Assembly (NCBI GenBank): GCA_002469605.1
Contig: DKMV01000305.1
Location: 1-14,499, forward strand
From: Leclercia sp. UBA7405
GTDB taxonomy: Bacteria; Pseudomonadota; Gammaproteobacteria; Enterobacterales; Enterobacteriaceae
Direction of reading: 5' to 3'
Length of the DNA stretch: 14,499 bases
The notes under the pieces were generated by a model. The model saw only the letters and a list, made by a program, of their open reading frames with translations, was not told the DNA's origin and made no database searches. The translations under genes were made by a program, and so were the position numbers. Shown here one piece after another: positions 1 through 8,331 of this stretch (the first letter of the stretch is position 1; each line of letters begins with the position of its first letter).

Positions 1-165
1 ATCCAGCACCATCAGGTGGAAAGATTCACGGGTCAGCAGGCGATCCATCTGTTCGGCGTTCGCCACGCTGCGAACCTGGAAGCCCTGCTCGGTAAGATAA
101 CGCTCAAGCAGCGCGCGCAGGCGCATGTCGTCATCCACCACCAGAATTTTATAATTCTCTTGCAT
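1..165 (-). CDS. ompR: Response regulator OmpR, N-terminal part (runs off the window)
   Basis: OmpR is the DNA-binding response regulator partnered with the sensor kinase EnvZ; it controls porin genes in response to osmolarity and acid. The 55 visible residues begin MQENYKILVVDDD and are the first half of a receiver domain. Asp11 and Asp12 form the acidic pocket, and the last complete codon in the window (bases 1-3, read on the minus strand) is Asp55, the phosphoryl-acceptor residue of the family. The start codon is the ATG at 165-163, preceded by a GGGAG ribosome binding site. The DNA-binding domain and envZ lie outside the window. The gene diverges from greB, as in E. coli. Identity is very secure; the rest of the protein cannot be judged. 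Confidence 0.97.
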   Translation of the reverse strand, partial: MQENYKILVVDDDMRLRALLERYLTEQGFQVRSVANAEQMDRLLTRESFHLMVLD

Positions 166-242
166 CGTTTGTACTCCCAAAGGTTCGGATACTTTTGAAG
201 TGCGTATTCTAAAAAAGTGCGCGTAATGGACCAGCTAAATCT

Positions 243-271
243 GGTATAAATTCTAGTCGAAATTGTTACAA
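243..271 (-). promoter_or_regulatory. Putative ompR-envZ promoter
   Basis: Read on the minus strand, TTGTAA (271-266) and TATACC (248-243) are separated by 17 bp and match the sigma-70 consensus at 4 of 6 positions each. They would start transcription near base 236, giving a leader of about 70 nt before the ompR ATG. A small inverted repeat, ACCAG-N6-CTGGT (230-245), overlaps the -10 box and predicted start. The assignment is inferred from sequence only. Confidence 0.45.
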
Positions 272-294
272 AGCATATTTAACAGCAGCTTATC

Positions 295-310
295 TGCACA
301 TTTAATCACA
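295..310. promoter_or_regulatory. CRP-like site upstream of ompR promoter
   Basis: The stretch TGCACATTTAATCACA has a perfect right half-site (TCACA) of the CRP consensus TGTGA-N6-TCACA but a poor left half. Its centre is about 66 bp upstream of the predicted ompR start. The E. coli ompR-envZ operon is known to be influenced by cAMP-CRP, which makes the site plausible but not proven. Confidence 0.35.
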
Positions 311-392
311 TAAATTATGAATATTTCTGTCTGAATAGCTTAGTGATACGTAATCTGCGCAAGGTATGCAACCCACGTCGTAAGGTCCGAAA

Positions 393-866
393 ATGAAAAC
401 GCCTCTGATCACCCGCGAAGGGTACGAAAATCTGAAGAAAGAACTGGATACGCTGTGGCGGGAAGAGCGCCCGGAAGTGACCAAGAAAGTGACCTGGGCC
501 GCCAGCCTCGGAGACCGGAGCGAAAACGCGGACTACCAGTACAACAAAAAGCGGCTGCGCGAGATCGACCGCCGGGTACGCTATCTCACCAAGTGCTTAG
601 AAAACCTGAAAATCGTCGATTACTCCCCCCAGCAGGAGGGCAAAGTCTTTTTCGGCGCGTGGGTAGAAATTGAAAACGACGACGGCGATCTCAAGCGCTT
701 TCGCATCGTCGGTTACGATGAAATTTTTGGTCGTAAGGATTACATCTCCATCGACTCCCCGATGGCCCGCGCGCTGCTCAAAAAAGAGGTGGGCGACATC
801 GCCATCGTCCACACCCCGGCGGGCGAAGCCAGCTGGTACGTAAACGAGATCGAGTACGTAAAATAG
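393..866 (+). CDS. greB: Transcript cleavage factor GreB
   Basis: GreB enters the secondary channel of backtracked RNA polymerase and stimulates cleavage of the extruded RNA 3' end, rescuing arrested complexes. The 157-residue product matches the usual length (158 in E. coli). Residues 1 to about 75 form the N-terminal coiled-coil finger. Its tip carries GDRSENADYQYNKKR with Asp41 and Glu44, the acidic pair that coordinates the catalytic Mg2+. Residues from about 80 to the end are the FKBP-like C-terminal domain that docks on polymerase. The N-terminus MKTPLITREGYE is the family start. GreA would be the only close alternative, but the sequence and the ompR-greB-yhgF context favour GreB. It diverges from ompR and is followed 87 bp later by yhgF on the same strand. 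Confidence 0.97.
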   Translation: MKTPLITREGYENLKKELDTLWREERPEVTKKVTWAASLGDRSENADYQYNKKRLREIDRRVRYLTKCLENLKIVDYSPQQEGKVFFGAWVEIENDDGDLKRFRIVGYDEIFGRKDYISIDSPMARALLKKEVGDIAIVHTPAGEASWYVNEIEYVK

Positions 867-953
867 TCCGAGTCCCCTCTCCCCGGCTGGCATTTTGCGG
901 TGTCAGCCCGTATAACTGTCCCCCTGATTTTCGATCCACTAGATGAACTGATC

Positions 954-3281
954 ATGATGAAAGAGTCGCTCTGCCGCATTATTGCGGGTGAACTTCAGGC
1001 CAGAGCCGAACAGGTAGAAGCTGCCGTTCGCCTGCTTGATGAAGGGAACACCGTGCCGTTTATTGCACGTTATCGTAAGGAAGTCACCGGCGGTCTGGAT
1101 GACACCCAGCTGCGAAACCTGGAAACCCGCCTGGGCTACCTGCGCGAGCTGGAAGAGAGACGCCAGGCGATTCTGAAATCCATCGGCGACCAGGGCAAGC
1201 TTACCGACGATCTGGCAAAAGCCATCAACGGCACCCTGAGCAAAACCGAATTAGAAGACCTCTACCTGCCCTATAAGCCAAAGCGCCGCACCCGCGGGCA
1301 GATTGCCATCGAAGCGGGCCTTGAGCCGCTGGCGGACCTGCTGTGGAACGATCCGTCGCACACCCCTGAGACCGCCGCCGCACAATACATCGACGCCGAT
1401 AAAGGGGTGGCGGACGTGAAGGCCGCTCTCGACGGCGCGCGCTACATCCTGATGGAGCGCTTCGCGGAAGACGCGGCCCTGCTGGCAAAGGTGCGTGATT
1501 ATCTGTGGAAAAATGCCCATATCGTGGCCAGCGTGGTGGCCGGTAAAGAGGAGGAAGGGGCTAAGTTCCGCGACTACTTCGACCATCACGAACCTATCTC
1601 CACTACCCCGTCGCACCGCGCGCTGGCGATGTTCCGCGGCCGCAACGAAGGCGTGCTGCAACTCTCGCTCAATGCCGACCCGCAGTTTGACGAACCGCCT
1701 AAAGAGAGCCACTGCGAGCAGATCATTATCGATCACCTCGGCCTGCGCCTGAATAACGCCCCGTCAGACGCCTGGCGTAAAGGGGTCGTCAGCTGGACCT
1801 GGCGTATTAAGGTGCTGATGCACCTCGAAACCGAACTGATGGGCACCGTGCGCGAGCGCGCCGAAGACGAAGCGATCAACGTCTTTGCCCGTAACCTGCA
1901 CGATCTGCTGATGGCCGCTCCGGCGGGCCTGCGCGCCACCATGGGCCTCGATCCGGGTCTGCGCACCGGCGTGAAGGTAGCCGTGGTGGATGGCACCGGC
2001 AAGCTGGTTGCCACCGACACCATCTATCCACACACCGGCCAGGCGGCGAAAGCGGCGACGATCGTAGCGGCGCTCTGCGAGAAGCATAACGTGGAGCTGG
2101 TAGCCATCGGTAACGGCACCGCCTCGCGCGAAACCGAGCGTTTCTATCTGGACGTGCAGAAGCAGTTCCCGAAAGTTACCGCCCAGAAGGTGATCGTCAG
2201 CGAAGCGGGTGCCTCCGTCTACTCCGCCTCCGAGCTGGCGGCGCTTGAGTTCCCGGATCTGGACGTTTCCCTGCGCGGCGCGGTCTCTATCGCCCGTCGT
2301 TTACAGGATCCGCTGGCGGAGCTGGTGAAAATCGACCCGAAATCCATCGGCGTGGGCCAGTATCAGCACGATGTCAGCCAGACCCAGCTGGCACGCAAGC
2401 TGGATGCGGTGGTGGAAGACTGCGTAAACGCCGTGGGGGTGGACCTGAACACCGCCTCCGTCGCCCTGCTCACCCGCGTGGCGGGCCTGACCCGGATGAT
2501 GGCGCAGAACATCGTCGCCTGGCGCGATGAGAACGGTCAGTTCCGCAGCCGCCAGCAGCTGCTGAAGGTAAGCCGTCTGGGGCCAAAAGCCTTCGAGCAG
2601 TGCGCCGGCTTCCTGCGCATTAACCACGGCGATAACCCGCTGGATGCCTCCACCGTTCACCCGGAAGCCTATCCGGTGGTAGAGCGTATTCTGGCTGCCA
2701 CCCAACAGGCTCTGAAGGATCTGATGGGCAACAGCAGCGAGCTGCGTAACCTGAAGGCGGCGGATTTCACCGACGAACAGTTTGGCGTGCCGACCGTCAC
2801 CGACATTATCAAAGAGCTGGAGAAACCGGGCCGCGATCCGCGTCCGGAGTTCAAAACCGCCACCTTTGCCGACGGCGTCGAGACCATGAACGACCTGCTG
2901 CCGGGCATGGTGCTGGAAGGTGCGGTCACCAACGTCACCAACTTCGGTGCCTTTGTCGATATCGGCGTGCATCAGGATGGCCTGGTCCACATCTCGTCGC
3001 TGGCGGATAAGTTCGTGGAAGATCCGCACACCGTGGTGAAAGCGGGCGACATCGTGAAGGTGAAAGTACTGGAGGTCGATCTGCAGCGTAAGCGTATCGC
3101 CCTGACCATGCGCCTGGACGAGCAGCCGGGCGAAACCAATGCCCGTCGCGGTAGCGGCGGCGCGCGGGAGCAGCAGCGCCCGGCGACCAAAGCGGCAAAA
3201 CCGCGCGGTCGCGACGCGCAGCCTGCCGGCAATAGCGCAATGATGGATGCGCTGGCGGCGGCCATGGGTAAAAAACGTTAA
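954..3281 (+). CDS. yhgF: Tex/YhgF family S1 RNA-binding protein
   Basis: YhgF is the enterobacterial Tex protein, a nucleic-acid-binding factor linked to transcription and RNA quality control; its precise cellular role is not settled. The 775-residue product (773 in E. coli) has the Tex layout: helical N-terminal regions, a YqgF/RNase H-like domain from about residue 326 ([17 protein letters not shown]), paired helix-hairpin-helix motifs around 496-556, and a C-terminal S1 domain around 647-720 ([26 protein letters not shown]). A basic, Gly/Arg/Pro-rich tail follows. I chose the ATG at 954 because MM-ES-CRIIAGE aligns with the E. coli start. A GTG at 900 in the same frame would add 18 residues with no family counterpart. 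The ribosome binding site before 954 is weak. The gene ends at a strong intrinsic terminator. Confidence 0.95.
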   Translation: MMKESLCRIIAGELQARAEQVEAAVRLLDEGNTVPFIARYRKEVTGGLDDTQLRNLETRLGYLRELEERRQAILKSIGDQGKLTDDLAKAINGTLSKTELEDLYLPYKPKRRTRGQIAIEAGLEPLADLLWNDPSHTPETAAAQYIDADKGVADVKAALDGARYILMERFAEDAALLAKVRDYLWKNAHIVASVVAGKEEEGAKFRDYFDHHEPISTTPSHRALAMFRGRNEGVLQLSLNADPQFDEPPKESHCEQIIIDHLGLRLNNAPSDAWRKGVVSWTWRIKVLMHLETELMGTVRERAEDEAINVFARNLHDLLMAAPAGLRATMGLDPGLRTGVKVAVVDGTGKLVATDTIYPHTGQAAKAATIVAALCEKHNVELVAIGNGTASRETERFYLDVQKQFPKVTAQKVIVSEAGASVYSASELAALEFPDLDVSLRGAVSIARRLQDPLAELVKIDPKSIGVGQYQHDVSQTQLARKLDAVVEDCVNAVGVDLNTASVALLTRVAGLTRMMAQNIVAWRDENGQFRSRQQLLKVSRLGPKAFEQCAGFLRINHGDNPLDASTVHPEAYPVVERILAATQQALKDLMGNSSELRNLKAADFTDEQFGVPTVTDIIKELEKPGRDPRPEFKTATFADGVETMNDLLPGMVLEGAVTNVTNFGAFVDIGVHQDGLVHISSLADKFVEDPHTVVKAGDIVKVKVLEVDLQRKRIALTMRLDEQPGETNARRGSGGAREQQRPATKAAKPRGRDAQPAGNSAMMDALAAAMGKKR

Positions 3282-3288
3282 TCCCCCC

Positions 3289-3320
3289 GCCCCGCCATGT
3301 CAGGCGGGGCTTTTTTATTT
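3289..3320 (+). terminator. Intrinsic terminator after yhgF
   Basis: An 8-bp GC stem, GCCCCGCC (3289-3296) pairing with GGCGGGGC (3303-3310), with a 6-base loop, is followed directly by TTTTTTATTT. It starts 8 bases after the yhgF stop and isolates yhgF from the feo operon. Confidence 0.92.
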
Positions 3321-3438
3321 CTTATTAATAATTCGCTTATTTAATTCTGTAACCGATTGCATATCCATTATTAAACCGGAAATTATCACTCCATTAACAA
3401 ATACACTTTTTCGTCAACCCCGGGAGAGGTAATAAATA

Positions 3439-3452
3439 TTGAGCAAGGTCAA
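3439..3452. promoter_or_regulatory. FNR-like binding site in feo promoter
   Basis: TTGAG-CAAG-GTCAA is a perfect 5-bp inverted repeat with a 4-base spacer, differing from the FNR consensus TTGAT-N4-ATCAA at one symmetric position in each half. FNR activation of feo under anaerobiosis is established for E. coli. Here the site is inferred from sequence. Confidence 0.6.
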
Positions 3453-3509
3453 ACAGTCTGCGAATTAATAGCACTTTCAACATTTCGTCACAGTTTGAAT
3501 ATTGCTGAT

Positions 3510-3528
3510 AAAAACCATTCTCATTATC
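3510..3528. promoter_or_regulatory. Fur box upstream of feoA
   Basis: The 19-mer ending in TCATTATC matches the consensus GATAATGATAATCATTATC at 13 of 19 positions, with the right half-site intact. The start of feoA is 41 bp downstream. Fe2+-Fur binding here would repress feo when iron is sufficient. Confidence 0.65.
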
Positions 3529-3559
3529 ATTGCATCTGTTTATTTTTTCACCTCGGTAA

Positions 3560-3796
<237 letters not shown>

Positions 3797-3826
3797 TCCG
3801 CCCGCTGTTATCACGAGTTTTAAAAA

Positions 3827-6145
3827 ATGAATAAATTAACCATTGGCTTAATTGGCAATCCAAATTCTGGCAAGACAACCTTATTTAACCAGTTAACCGG
3901 CGCACGCCAGCGCGTGGGTAACTGGGCAGGGGTAACGGTAGAGCGTAAAGAGGGGCAATTCTCCACCACGGATAATAACGTCACCCTCGTGGATCTGCCC
4001 GGCACCTATTCTCTGACCACCATCTCGTCACAAACCTCGCTCGATGAGCAGATTGCCTGTCACTATATTCTGAGCGGCGACGCGGATTTACTGATTAACG
4101 TGGTCGACGCCTCAAACCTGGAGCGTAACCTCTATCTGACGCTGCAGCTGCTGGAGCTGGGTATCCCCTGCGTGGTAGCGCTCAACATGCTGGATATCGC
4201 CGAAAAGCAAAACATCCGCGTGGATATCGACGCCCTCTCGGCGCGTCTTGGCTGCCCGGTCGTGCCGCTGGTCTCAACCCGTGCCCGCGGTATCGATGCC
4301 CTGAAGCTGGCGGTAGACCGTCATCAGCAGAATACGGATATCGAGCTGGTGCATTACGCTAAACCTCTGCTGCGCGAAGCCGATCGGCTGGCGCAGGCCA
4401 TGCCTCGTACTCTGCCACAGAAACAGCGCCGCTGGCTCGGCCTGCAGATGCTGGAAGGGGATATCTACAGCCGCGCCTTTGCCGGCAACGCCGCGCAGCA
4501 GCTGGATCGTAGCCTGGCGGAGCTTAACGCGGAGCTGGACGACCCGGCCCTGCATATTGCTGATGCGCGCTATCAGAGCATCGCCGCCATCTGCGAAGGG
4601 GTGAGCAATACCCTGACCGCCGAGCCGAGTCGCTTTACCACCGCGGTGGACAAGCTCATCCTGAATCGCTTCCTCGGGCTGCCCATCTTCCTGCTGGTGA
4701 TGTACCTGATGTTCCTGCTGGCCATTAACATCGGCGGCGCGCTGCAGCCGCTGTTTGACGTCGGCTCGGTGGCGGTCTTTATCCACGGGCTCCAGTGGCT
4801 TGGCTACACCCTGCACTTCCCGGAATGGCTGACCATCTTCCTTGCACAGGGTATTGGCGGCGGGATCAACACCGTGCTGCCGCTGGTGCCGCAGATCGGC
4901 ATGATGTACCTGTTCCTGTCGTTCCTTGAAGATTCCGGCTACATGGCACGCGCGGCCTTTGTAATGGACCGCCTGATGCAGGCCCTGGGCCTGCCGGGCA
5001 AATCCTTTGTGCCGCTGATTGTCGGCTTTGGGTGCAACGTCCCTTCGGTGATGGGCGCCCGTACGCTGGATGCCCCACGCGAGCGGCTGATGACCATCAT
5101 GATGGCGCCCTTTATGTCCTGCGGCGCGCGTCTGGCTATCTTTGCCGTCTTTGCCGCGGCCTTCTTCGGCCAGGAGGGCGCGCTGGCGGTCTTCTCCCTG
5201 TACGTGCTGGGGATCGTGATGGCTATTCTCACCGGCCTGATGCTGAAATACACCTTGATGCGTGGGGAAGCCTCGCCGTTCGTGATGGAGTTGCCGGTCT
5301 ATCACGTGCCGCACGTCAAGAGCCTGCTGATCCAGACCTGGCAGCGCCTGAAAGGCTTCGTGCTCCGCGCCGGTAAAGTCATTGTCGTGGTCAGCATCTT
5401 CCTCAGCGCGCTTAACAGCTTCACGCTTAACGGCCAGGCAGCCGACAACATTAACGACTCGGCGCTGGCCTCCGTCAGCCGCGTTATTACTCCGCTGTTT
5501 AAACCGATCGGCGTGCATGAAGATAACTGGCAGGCGACCGTTGGGCTCTTTACCGGTGCGATGGCCAAAGAGGTGGTAGTAGGTACGCTGAACACCCTCT
5601 ATACCGCCGAAAACATTCAGGAAGAGGAGTTCAACCCGGCAGAGTTCCACATGGGCGATGAGCTGGTAAGCGCCGTGGATGAAACCTGGCAGAGCCTGAA
5701 AGATACTTTCAGCCTGAGCGTGCTTGCCAACCCGATTGAAGCCAGCAAAGGCGACGGAGAGATGGCAACCGGCGCGATGGGCGTGATGAGCGAGAAGTTT
5801 GGCAGCGCATCCGCCGCCTACAGCTACCTGATTTTTGTCCTGCTCTATATTCCGTGCATCTCGGTGATGGGGGCGATTGCCCGCGAGTCCAGCCGCGGCT
5901 GGATGGGCTTCTCGATCCTCTGGGGGCTGAACATCGCCTACTCGCTGGCCACGGTGTTCTATCAGAGCGTCAACTTCAGCCAGCATCCGCACTACAGCCT
6001 GACCTGCATTCTGGCAGTGGTGCTGTTCAACCTGCTGGTGCTGGGCCTGCTGCGCCGGGCGCGCAGCCGCGTGAACGTGAACCTGCTGGCAACCCGTAAA
6101 ACGGCGGCGGCCTGCTGCGACGAGCCGGCGACCGAGTGTCACTAA
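3827..6145 (+). CDS. feoB: Fe(2+) transporter FeoB
   Basis: FeoB is the inner-membrane permease for ferrous iron, with a cytosolic N-terminal GTPase. The 772-residue product (773 in E. coli) shows the G1 loop GNPNSGKT at residues 10-17, G2 Thr37, the G3 motif DLPG at 56-59 and G4 NMLD at 120-123. A helical guanine-dissociation-inhibitor-like segment follows, and the membrane core begins near residue 282. The core contains the two Gate motifs: GFGCNVPS with Cys403, and [12 protein letters not shown] with Cys677. Cys432 lies in PFMSCGARL. The C-terminus is Cys/His-containing ([12 protein letters not shown]), as is common in enterobacterial FeoB. feoC follows after 11 bp. No lesion is visible. 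Confidence 0.98.
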   Translation: MNKLTIGLIGNPNSGKTTLFNQLTGARQRVGNWAGVTVERKEGQFSTTDNNVTLVDLPGTYSLTTISSQTSLDEQIACHYILSGDADLLINVVDASNLERNLYLTLQLLELGIPCVVALNMLDIAEKQNIRVDIDALSARLGCPVVPLVSTRARGIDALKLAVDRHQQNTDIELVHYAKPLLREADRLAQAMPRTLPQKQRRWLGLQMLEGDIYSRAFAGNAAQQLDRSLAELNAELDDPALHIADARYQSIAAICEGVSNTLTAEPSRFTTAVDKLILNRFLGLPIFLLVMYLMFLLAINIGGALQPLFDVGSVAVFIHGLQWLGYTLHFPEWLTIFLAQGIGGGINTVLPLVPQIGMMYLFLSFLEDSGYMARAAFVMDRLMQALGLPGKSFVPLIVGFGCNVPSVMGARTLDAPRERLMTIMMAPFMSCGARLAIFAVFAAAFFGQEGALAVFSLYVLGIVMAILTGLMLKYTLMRGEASPFVMELPVYHVPHVKSLLIQTWQRLKGFVLRAGKVIVVVSIFLSALNSFTLNGQAADNINDSALASVSRVITPLFKPIGVHEDNWQATVGLFTGAMAKEVVVGTLNTLYTAENIQEEEFNPAEFHMGDELVSAVDETWQSLKDTFSLSVLANPIEASKGDGEMATGAMGVMSEKFGSASAAYSYLIFVLLYIPCISVMGAIARESSRGWMGFSILWGLNIAYSLATVFYQSVNFSQHPHYSLTCILAVVLFNLLVLGLLRRARSRVNVNLLATRKTAAACCDEPATECH

Positions 6146-6156
6146 GGAGCATACAG

Positions 6157-6393
6157 ATGGCATCGATCATTGAGGTACGCGATTTACTGGCCCTGCAGGG
6201 ACGCATGGAGGCGAAGCAGCTCAGCCTGCGCCTGCGTACGCCGCAACCGCTGATTGATGCCATGCTGGCAAGACTGGAAGCCATGGGGAGAGCGGTGCGT
6301 ATTCAGGAAGATGCCGACGGATGCCTGTCCGGCAGTTGCAAAAGCTGCCCGGAAGGAAAAGCCTGTCTCAGGGAGTGGTGGGCGCTGCGTTAA
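6157..6393 (+). CDS. feoC: FeoC, [Fe-S]-dependent accessory protein of Fe2+ uptake
   Basis: FeoC is a small winged-helix protein found in gammaproteobacterial feo operons. In Klebsiella it binds an Fe-S cluster and FeoB and protects FeoB from FtsH proteolysis. A direct role in transcription has been proposed but is weakly supported. The product is 78 residues, the E. coli length. The winged-helix core is followed by a loop with four cysteines, Cys56, Cys61, Cys64 and Cys70, in [15 protein letters not shown], the expected cluster ligands. I chose the ATG at 6157 because an AAGGAGC ribosome binding site sits just upstream and the start aligns with E. coli. An ATG at 6136 overlaps the end of feoB and lacks these supports. 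Confidence 0.95.
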   Translation: MASIIEVRDLLALQGRMEAKQLSLRLRTPQPLIDAMLARLEAMGRAVRIQEDADGCLSGSCKSCPEGKACLREWWALR

Positions 6394-6399
6394 GGGTTA

Positions 6400-6429
6400 A
6401 TAAAGCCGGGCAAATCTGCCCGGCTTTAT
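6400..6429. terminator. Bidirectional terminator between feoC and DUF1471 gene
   Basis: A 13-bp stem with a 4-base loop (AATC, 6413-6416) has an AT-rich base and the GC core GCCGGGCA/TGCCCGGC. It lies 6 bp after the feoC stop and 2 bp from the end of the convergent minus-strand gene. The AT-rich flanks give a U-rich tail on both strands, so one hairpin can end both transcripts. Confidence 0.88.
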
Positions 6430-6431
6430 CT

Positions 6432-6701
6432 TTATTTGTACACTTCTGCAGTGGCGTGGACGTCTTTCTGATCTTTGTTGGCGCTGGTAACGACATAGTA
6501 CTTGCCGCCCAGTTCATCCGCTTTTTTGGAAAGCTCTTTTCTCGCATCCATTGGCGCGGTGGTATCAGATGTAGAAATATCGCCCACTTTCGTCAAATTC
6601 ATCTCTTTCACTTTATCTTTCTGCAGCTCTTCTGCCGCCATAACGCCAAAAGAGAGTGAACCAATAACCAGAGAAGCAACAATACCTGTGACAAGTTTCA
6701 T
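6432..6701 (-). CDS. Secreted DUF1471 (YdgH/BhsA/McbA family) protein, YahO-like
   Basis: This is a small periplasmic protein of the DUF1471 family, whose enterobacterial members (BhsA, McbA, YhcN, YahO) are often stress-, acid- or biofilm-associated; the specific function of this one is unknown. The 89-residue product has a clear signal peptide: Lys2, a hydrophobic stretch to about residue 20, then VMAA before EELQ, with cleavage likely after residue 22 or 23. The mature part contains KVGDISTSDTT, DARKELSKKADELGGKYYVVTSA and the terminal VHATAEVYK, closest from memory to E. coli YahO. I chose the ATG at 6701 because a GGGAG ribosome binding site lies 8 bases upstream; the ATG at 6707 is only 2 bases from it. 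The gene occupies the place held by rpnA (yhgA) in E. coli K-12 and reads opposite to feoC. Confidence 0.88.
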   Translation of the reverse strand: MKLVTGIVASLVIGSLSFGVMAAEELQKDKVKEMNLTKVGDISTSDTTAPMDARKELSKKADELGGKYYVVTSANKDQKDVHATAEVYK

Positions 6702-6813
6702 ATCCATGACTCCCAAAAAGGATTGTAGTTTTGATATCGAAAGCGGGACAACCGCGACGATATATTGATTATATTTTCGGCACGTCACTTTTTCCAGGCG
6801 AAATAAAAAATAA
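6702..6813 (-). promoter_or_regulatory. Promoter region of the DUF1471 gene
   Basis: This is the AT-rich gap between the DUF1471 gene and the upstream, co-directional bioH. A perfect TATAAT on the minus strand (6773-6768) could be the -10 box, giving a leader of about 60 nt. No good -35 box lies 16-18 bp upstream of it, so activation by a regulator is possible. No hairpin terminator for bioH is evident, so read-through from bioH cannot be excluded. Confidence 0.45.
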
Positions 6814-7587
6814 TCAGTCTAAACGCTGGCTTAAGGCAACCAGCGCCTCGCAGAACCCGGCGGGATGCGAAATAAAGGGGGCGTGCGCCGCTTTGGCAAT
6901 GACCTGAGATTCGCTCTGCGGCCACCCTTCATCCAGCAGCGGCACGATCTTGCGCGGCACCAGCCCGTCGAGATAGCCATAAATCCGCAGATGCGGCAGC
7001 GACAACGCCGCCAGCGGTTCGCGCAGATCCACCGTTTTCAGGATCTCCAGCCCGCCATTAAGGACGCTCACCTCCGGCATCGGCAGCGCAAGAACCGTGC
7101 TTTTCAGCAGACGCGCATCCTGGCGCGCGCTCTCGGTGCCCATGGTTTGCAGCGCCAGAAAACGCTCTACTGTGCGCTGAAAATCATCGCTCAGCTGCTG
7201 CTGGAAACCGGCTAACACCTCAGGTTTGATACCCGGCCACCCGTCACGGGCGCTAAAACAGGGGGACGAGGCGACTGTCACCAGCGCCTGGACGCGCTCG
7301 GGATGGGTAAGGGCAATCTGGCTTGCCACCAGCCCGCCCAGGCTCCAGCCAAGCCAGATGGCTTTTTGCGGCGCCTGCTCCAGCACCTCCTGAGCCATCT
7401 CCTCAAGCGTCAGGGCGCCATAGCCATGGCTGCGGCCAAAACCGGGCAGATCCACCAGGTGCAGGGTAAATTGCGAGGCGAGTTCCTCACGAATGTTGTT
7501 CCATACTTCGGCGTTCAGCCCCCATCCGTGCAGCAGCACAAGATGACAATTTCCCGTACCAACGGTCTGCCACCAGAGTCTCTTCAT
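6814..7587 (-). CDS. bioH: Pimeloyl-[ACP] methyl ester esterase BioH
   Basis: BioH removes the methyl group from pimeloyl-ACP methyl ester, ending the BioC/BioH branch that makes the pimelate moiety of biotin. The 257-residue alpha/beta hydrolase (256 in E. coli) has the early HGWG motif (His20-Gly23, with Trp22), the nucleophile elbow GWSLGG with Ser82, and Asp207 and His235 completing the catalytic triad. All are at the E. coli numbering. The start ATG at 7587-7585 gives [13 protein letters not shown], aligning with the E. coli N-terminus. Its ribosome binding site is weak (purine-rich AGAGTAAG). As in E. coli, bioH stands apart from the main bio operon and is divergent from gntX, with only 37 bp between them. 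Confidence 0.97.
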   Translation of the reverse strand: MKRLWWQTVGTGNCHLVLLHGWGLNAEVWNNIREELASQFTLHLVDLPGFGRSHGYGALTLEEMAQEVLEQAPQKAIWLGWSLGGLVASQIALTHPERVQALVTVASSPCFSARDGWPGIKPEVLAGFQQQLSDDFQRTVERFLALQTMGTESARQDARLLKSTVLALPMPEVSVLNGGLEILKTVDLREPLAALSLPHLRIYGYLDGLVPRKIVPLLDEGWPQSESQVIAKAAHAPFISHPAGFCEALVALSQRLD

Positions 7588-7624
7588 CGCTTACTCTTCT
7601 CTTTTTTCTTCAAGGAGGAGGCCT

Positions 7625-8308
7625 ATGCTAACAGTGCCTGGCTTGTGCTGGCTATGCCGGATGCCGCTGATGCTGAGCCACTGGGGGATCTGCTCGGTCT
7701 GCGTAAAAGGGATAACGGCCCCGCAACAGCGCTGTCCCCGCTGCGGACTGGCGGCCTTTAACGAGCGGCTGCCCTGCGGCCGCTGCCTGCAAAAGCCACC
7801 GCCCTGGCAGAGCCTGGTGGCGGTAGGCGGCTACGTGCCGCCGGTAAGCCAACTGGTGCATCAGCTGAAGTTTTCTCGCCGCAGCCAGCTGGCGCAGCCC
7901 CTCGCAAGGCTGCTGCTGCTGGCTATCCTGGAGGCCAGACGCAGCCGCGCCCTGCCGCCCGTGGAGCTGATTGTCAGCGTGCCGCTCTGGCGAGGGCGCC
8001 ACTGGCGGCGGGGCTTTAACCAGAGCGACCTGCTCTGCCGTCCGTTGGCGCGCTGGCTGCGGTGTGACTACCACCCCGCCACATTACGGCGCATCCGGGC
8101 CACCGCCACCCAGCATCACCTGAGCGCCAGGCGGCGTAAACAGAACCTGAAGCAGGCGTTCCGGCTTGAATTCCCGGTGGCGGGCCGCCATATCGCTATA
8201 GTGGATGATGTCGTGACGACGGGTACTACCGCGGCTGAACTATCCCGCCTGCTTTTGCGAAGCGGTGCAGCCTCGGTTCAGGTATGGTGTCTGTGTCGAA
8301 CCTTGTAG
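7625..8308 (+). CDS. gntX: GntX/ComFC family phosphoribosyltransferase-fold protein
   Basis: GntX is the enterobacterial ComFC homologue. It was named for a proposed role near gluconate genes and later linked to use of DNA as a nutrient; its biochemical role is not established. The 227 residues equal the E. coli length. The N-terminus carries four CxxC pairs (Cys8/11, 23/26, 37/40, 51/54) expected to bind zinc as a double zinc ribbon. The C-terminal part is a type I phosphoribosyltransferase fold with the PRPP-loop motif IVDDVVTTGTT (residues 192-202). The start is supported by a strong AAGGAGG ribosome binding site at 7612-7618, near-optimally spaced before the ATG. nfuA follows 58 bp downstream in the same direction. 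Confidence 0.94.
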   Translation: MLTVPGLCWLCRMPLMLSHWGICSVCVKGITAPQQRCPRCGLAAFNERLPCGRCLQKPPPWQSLVAVGGYVPPVSQLVHQLKFSRRSQLAQPLARLLLLAILEARRSRALPPVELIVSVPLWRGRHWRRGFNQSDLLCRPLARWLRCDYHPATLRRIRATATQHHLSARRRKQNLKQAFRLEFPVAGRHIAIVDDVVTTGTTAAELSRLLLRSGAASVQVWCLCRTL

Positions 8309-8331
8309 CGCCCTCTGGTTGGGCGTATTAT
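8303..8331 (+). promoter_or_regulatory. Putative nfuA promoter
   Basis: A TATTAT -10 box (8326-8331, 5 of 6 matches) lies 17 bp after TTGTAG (8303-8308, weak -35), overlapping the gntX stop codon and 35 bp before the nfuA ATG. It would give nfuA its own transcript besides any read-through from gntX. I did not recognise a clear IscR site, although nfuA belongs to the IscR regulon in E. coli. Confidence 0.45.

Larger units (their letters stand above)
166..392. promoter_or_regulatory. Divergent ompR/greB control region
   Basis: This 227-bp AT-rich intergenic region must hold the promoters for ompR-envZ (leftward) and greB (rightward). The ompR promoter can be proposed and is listed separately, together with a CRP-like half-palindrome. 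For greB no convincing pair of -35 and -10 boxes stands out; several AT-rich hexamers are possible. The greB ribosome binding site is modest (AAGGT about 8 bases before the ATG at 393). Confidence 0.7.

Noticed and set aside
2301..3029. 242-codon minus-strand open frame opposite yhgF
   Set aside because: It lies entirely inside conserved yhgF coding sequence, has no family resemblance or ribosome binding site context, and shows the same composition artefact.
4274..6163. 629-codon open frame on the minus strand opposite feoB
   Set aside because: It is the antisense shadow of a GC-rich, strongly codon-biased gene. Its translation is low-complexity, rich in His, Gln, Arg and Ala, with no recognisable fold, and feoB on the plus strand is intact and well conserved.
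6321..6659. 112-codon plus-strand open frame spanning the feoC end and the DUF1471 gene
   Set aside because: It crosses the feoC stop in another frame, the terminator, and the antisense strand of a gene with a clear signal peptide and family motifs.
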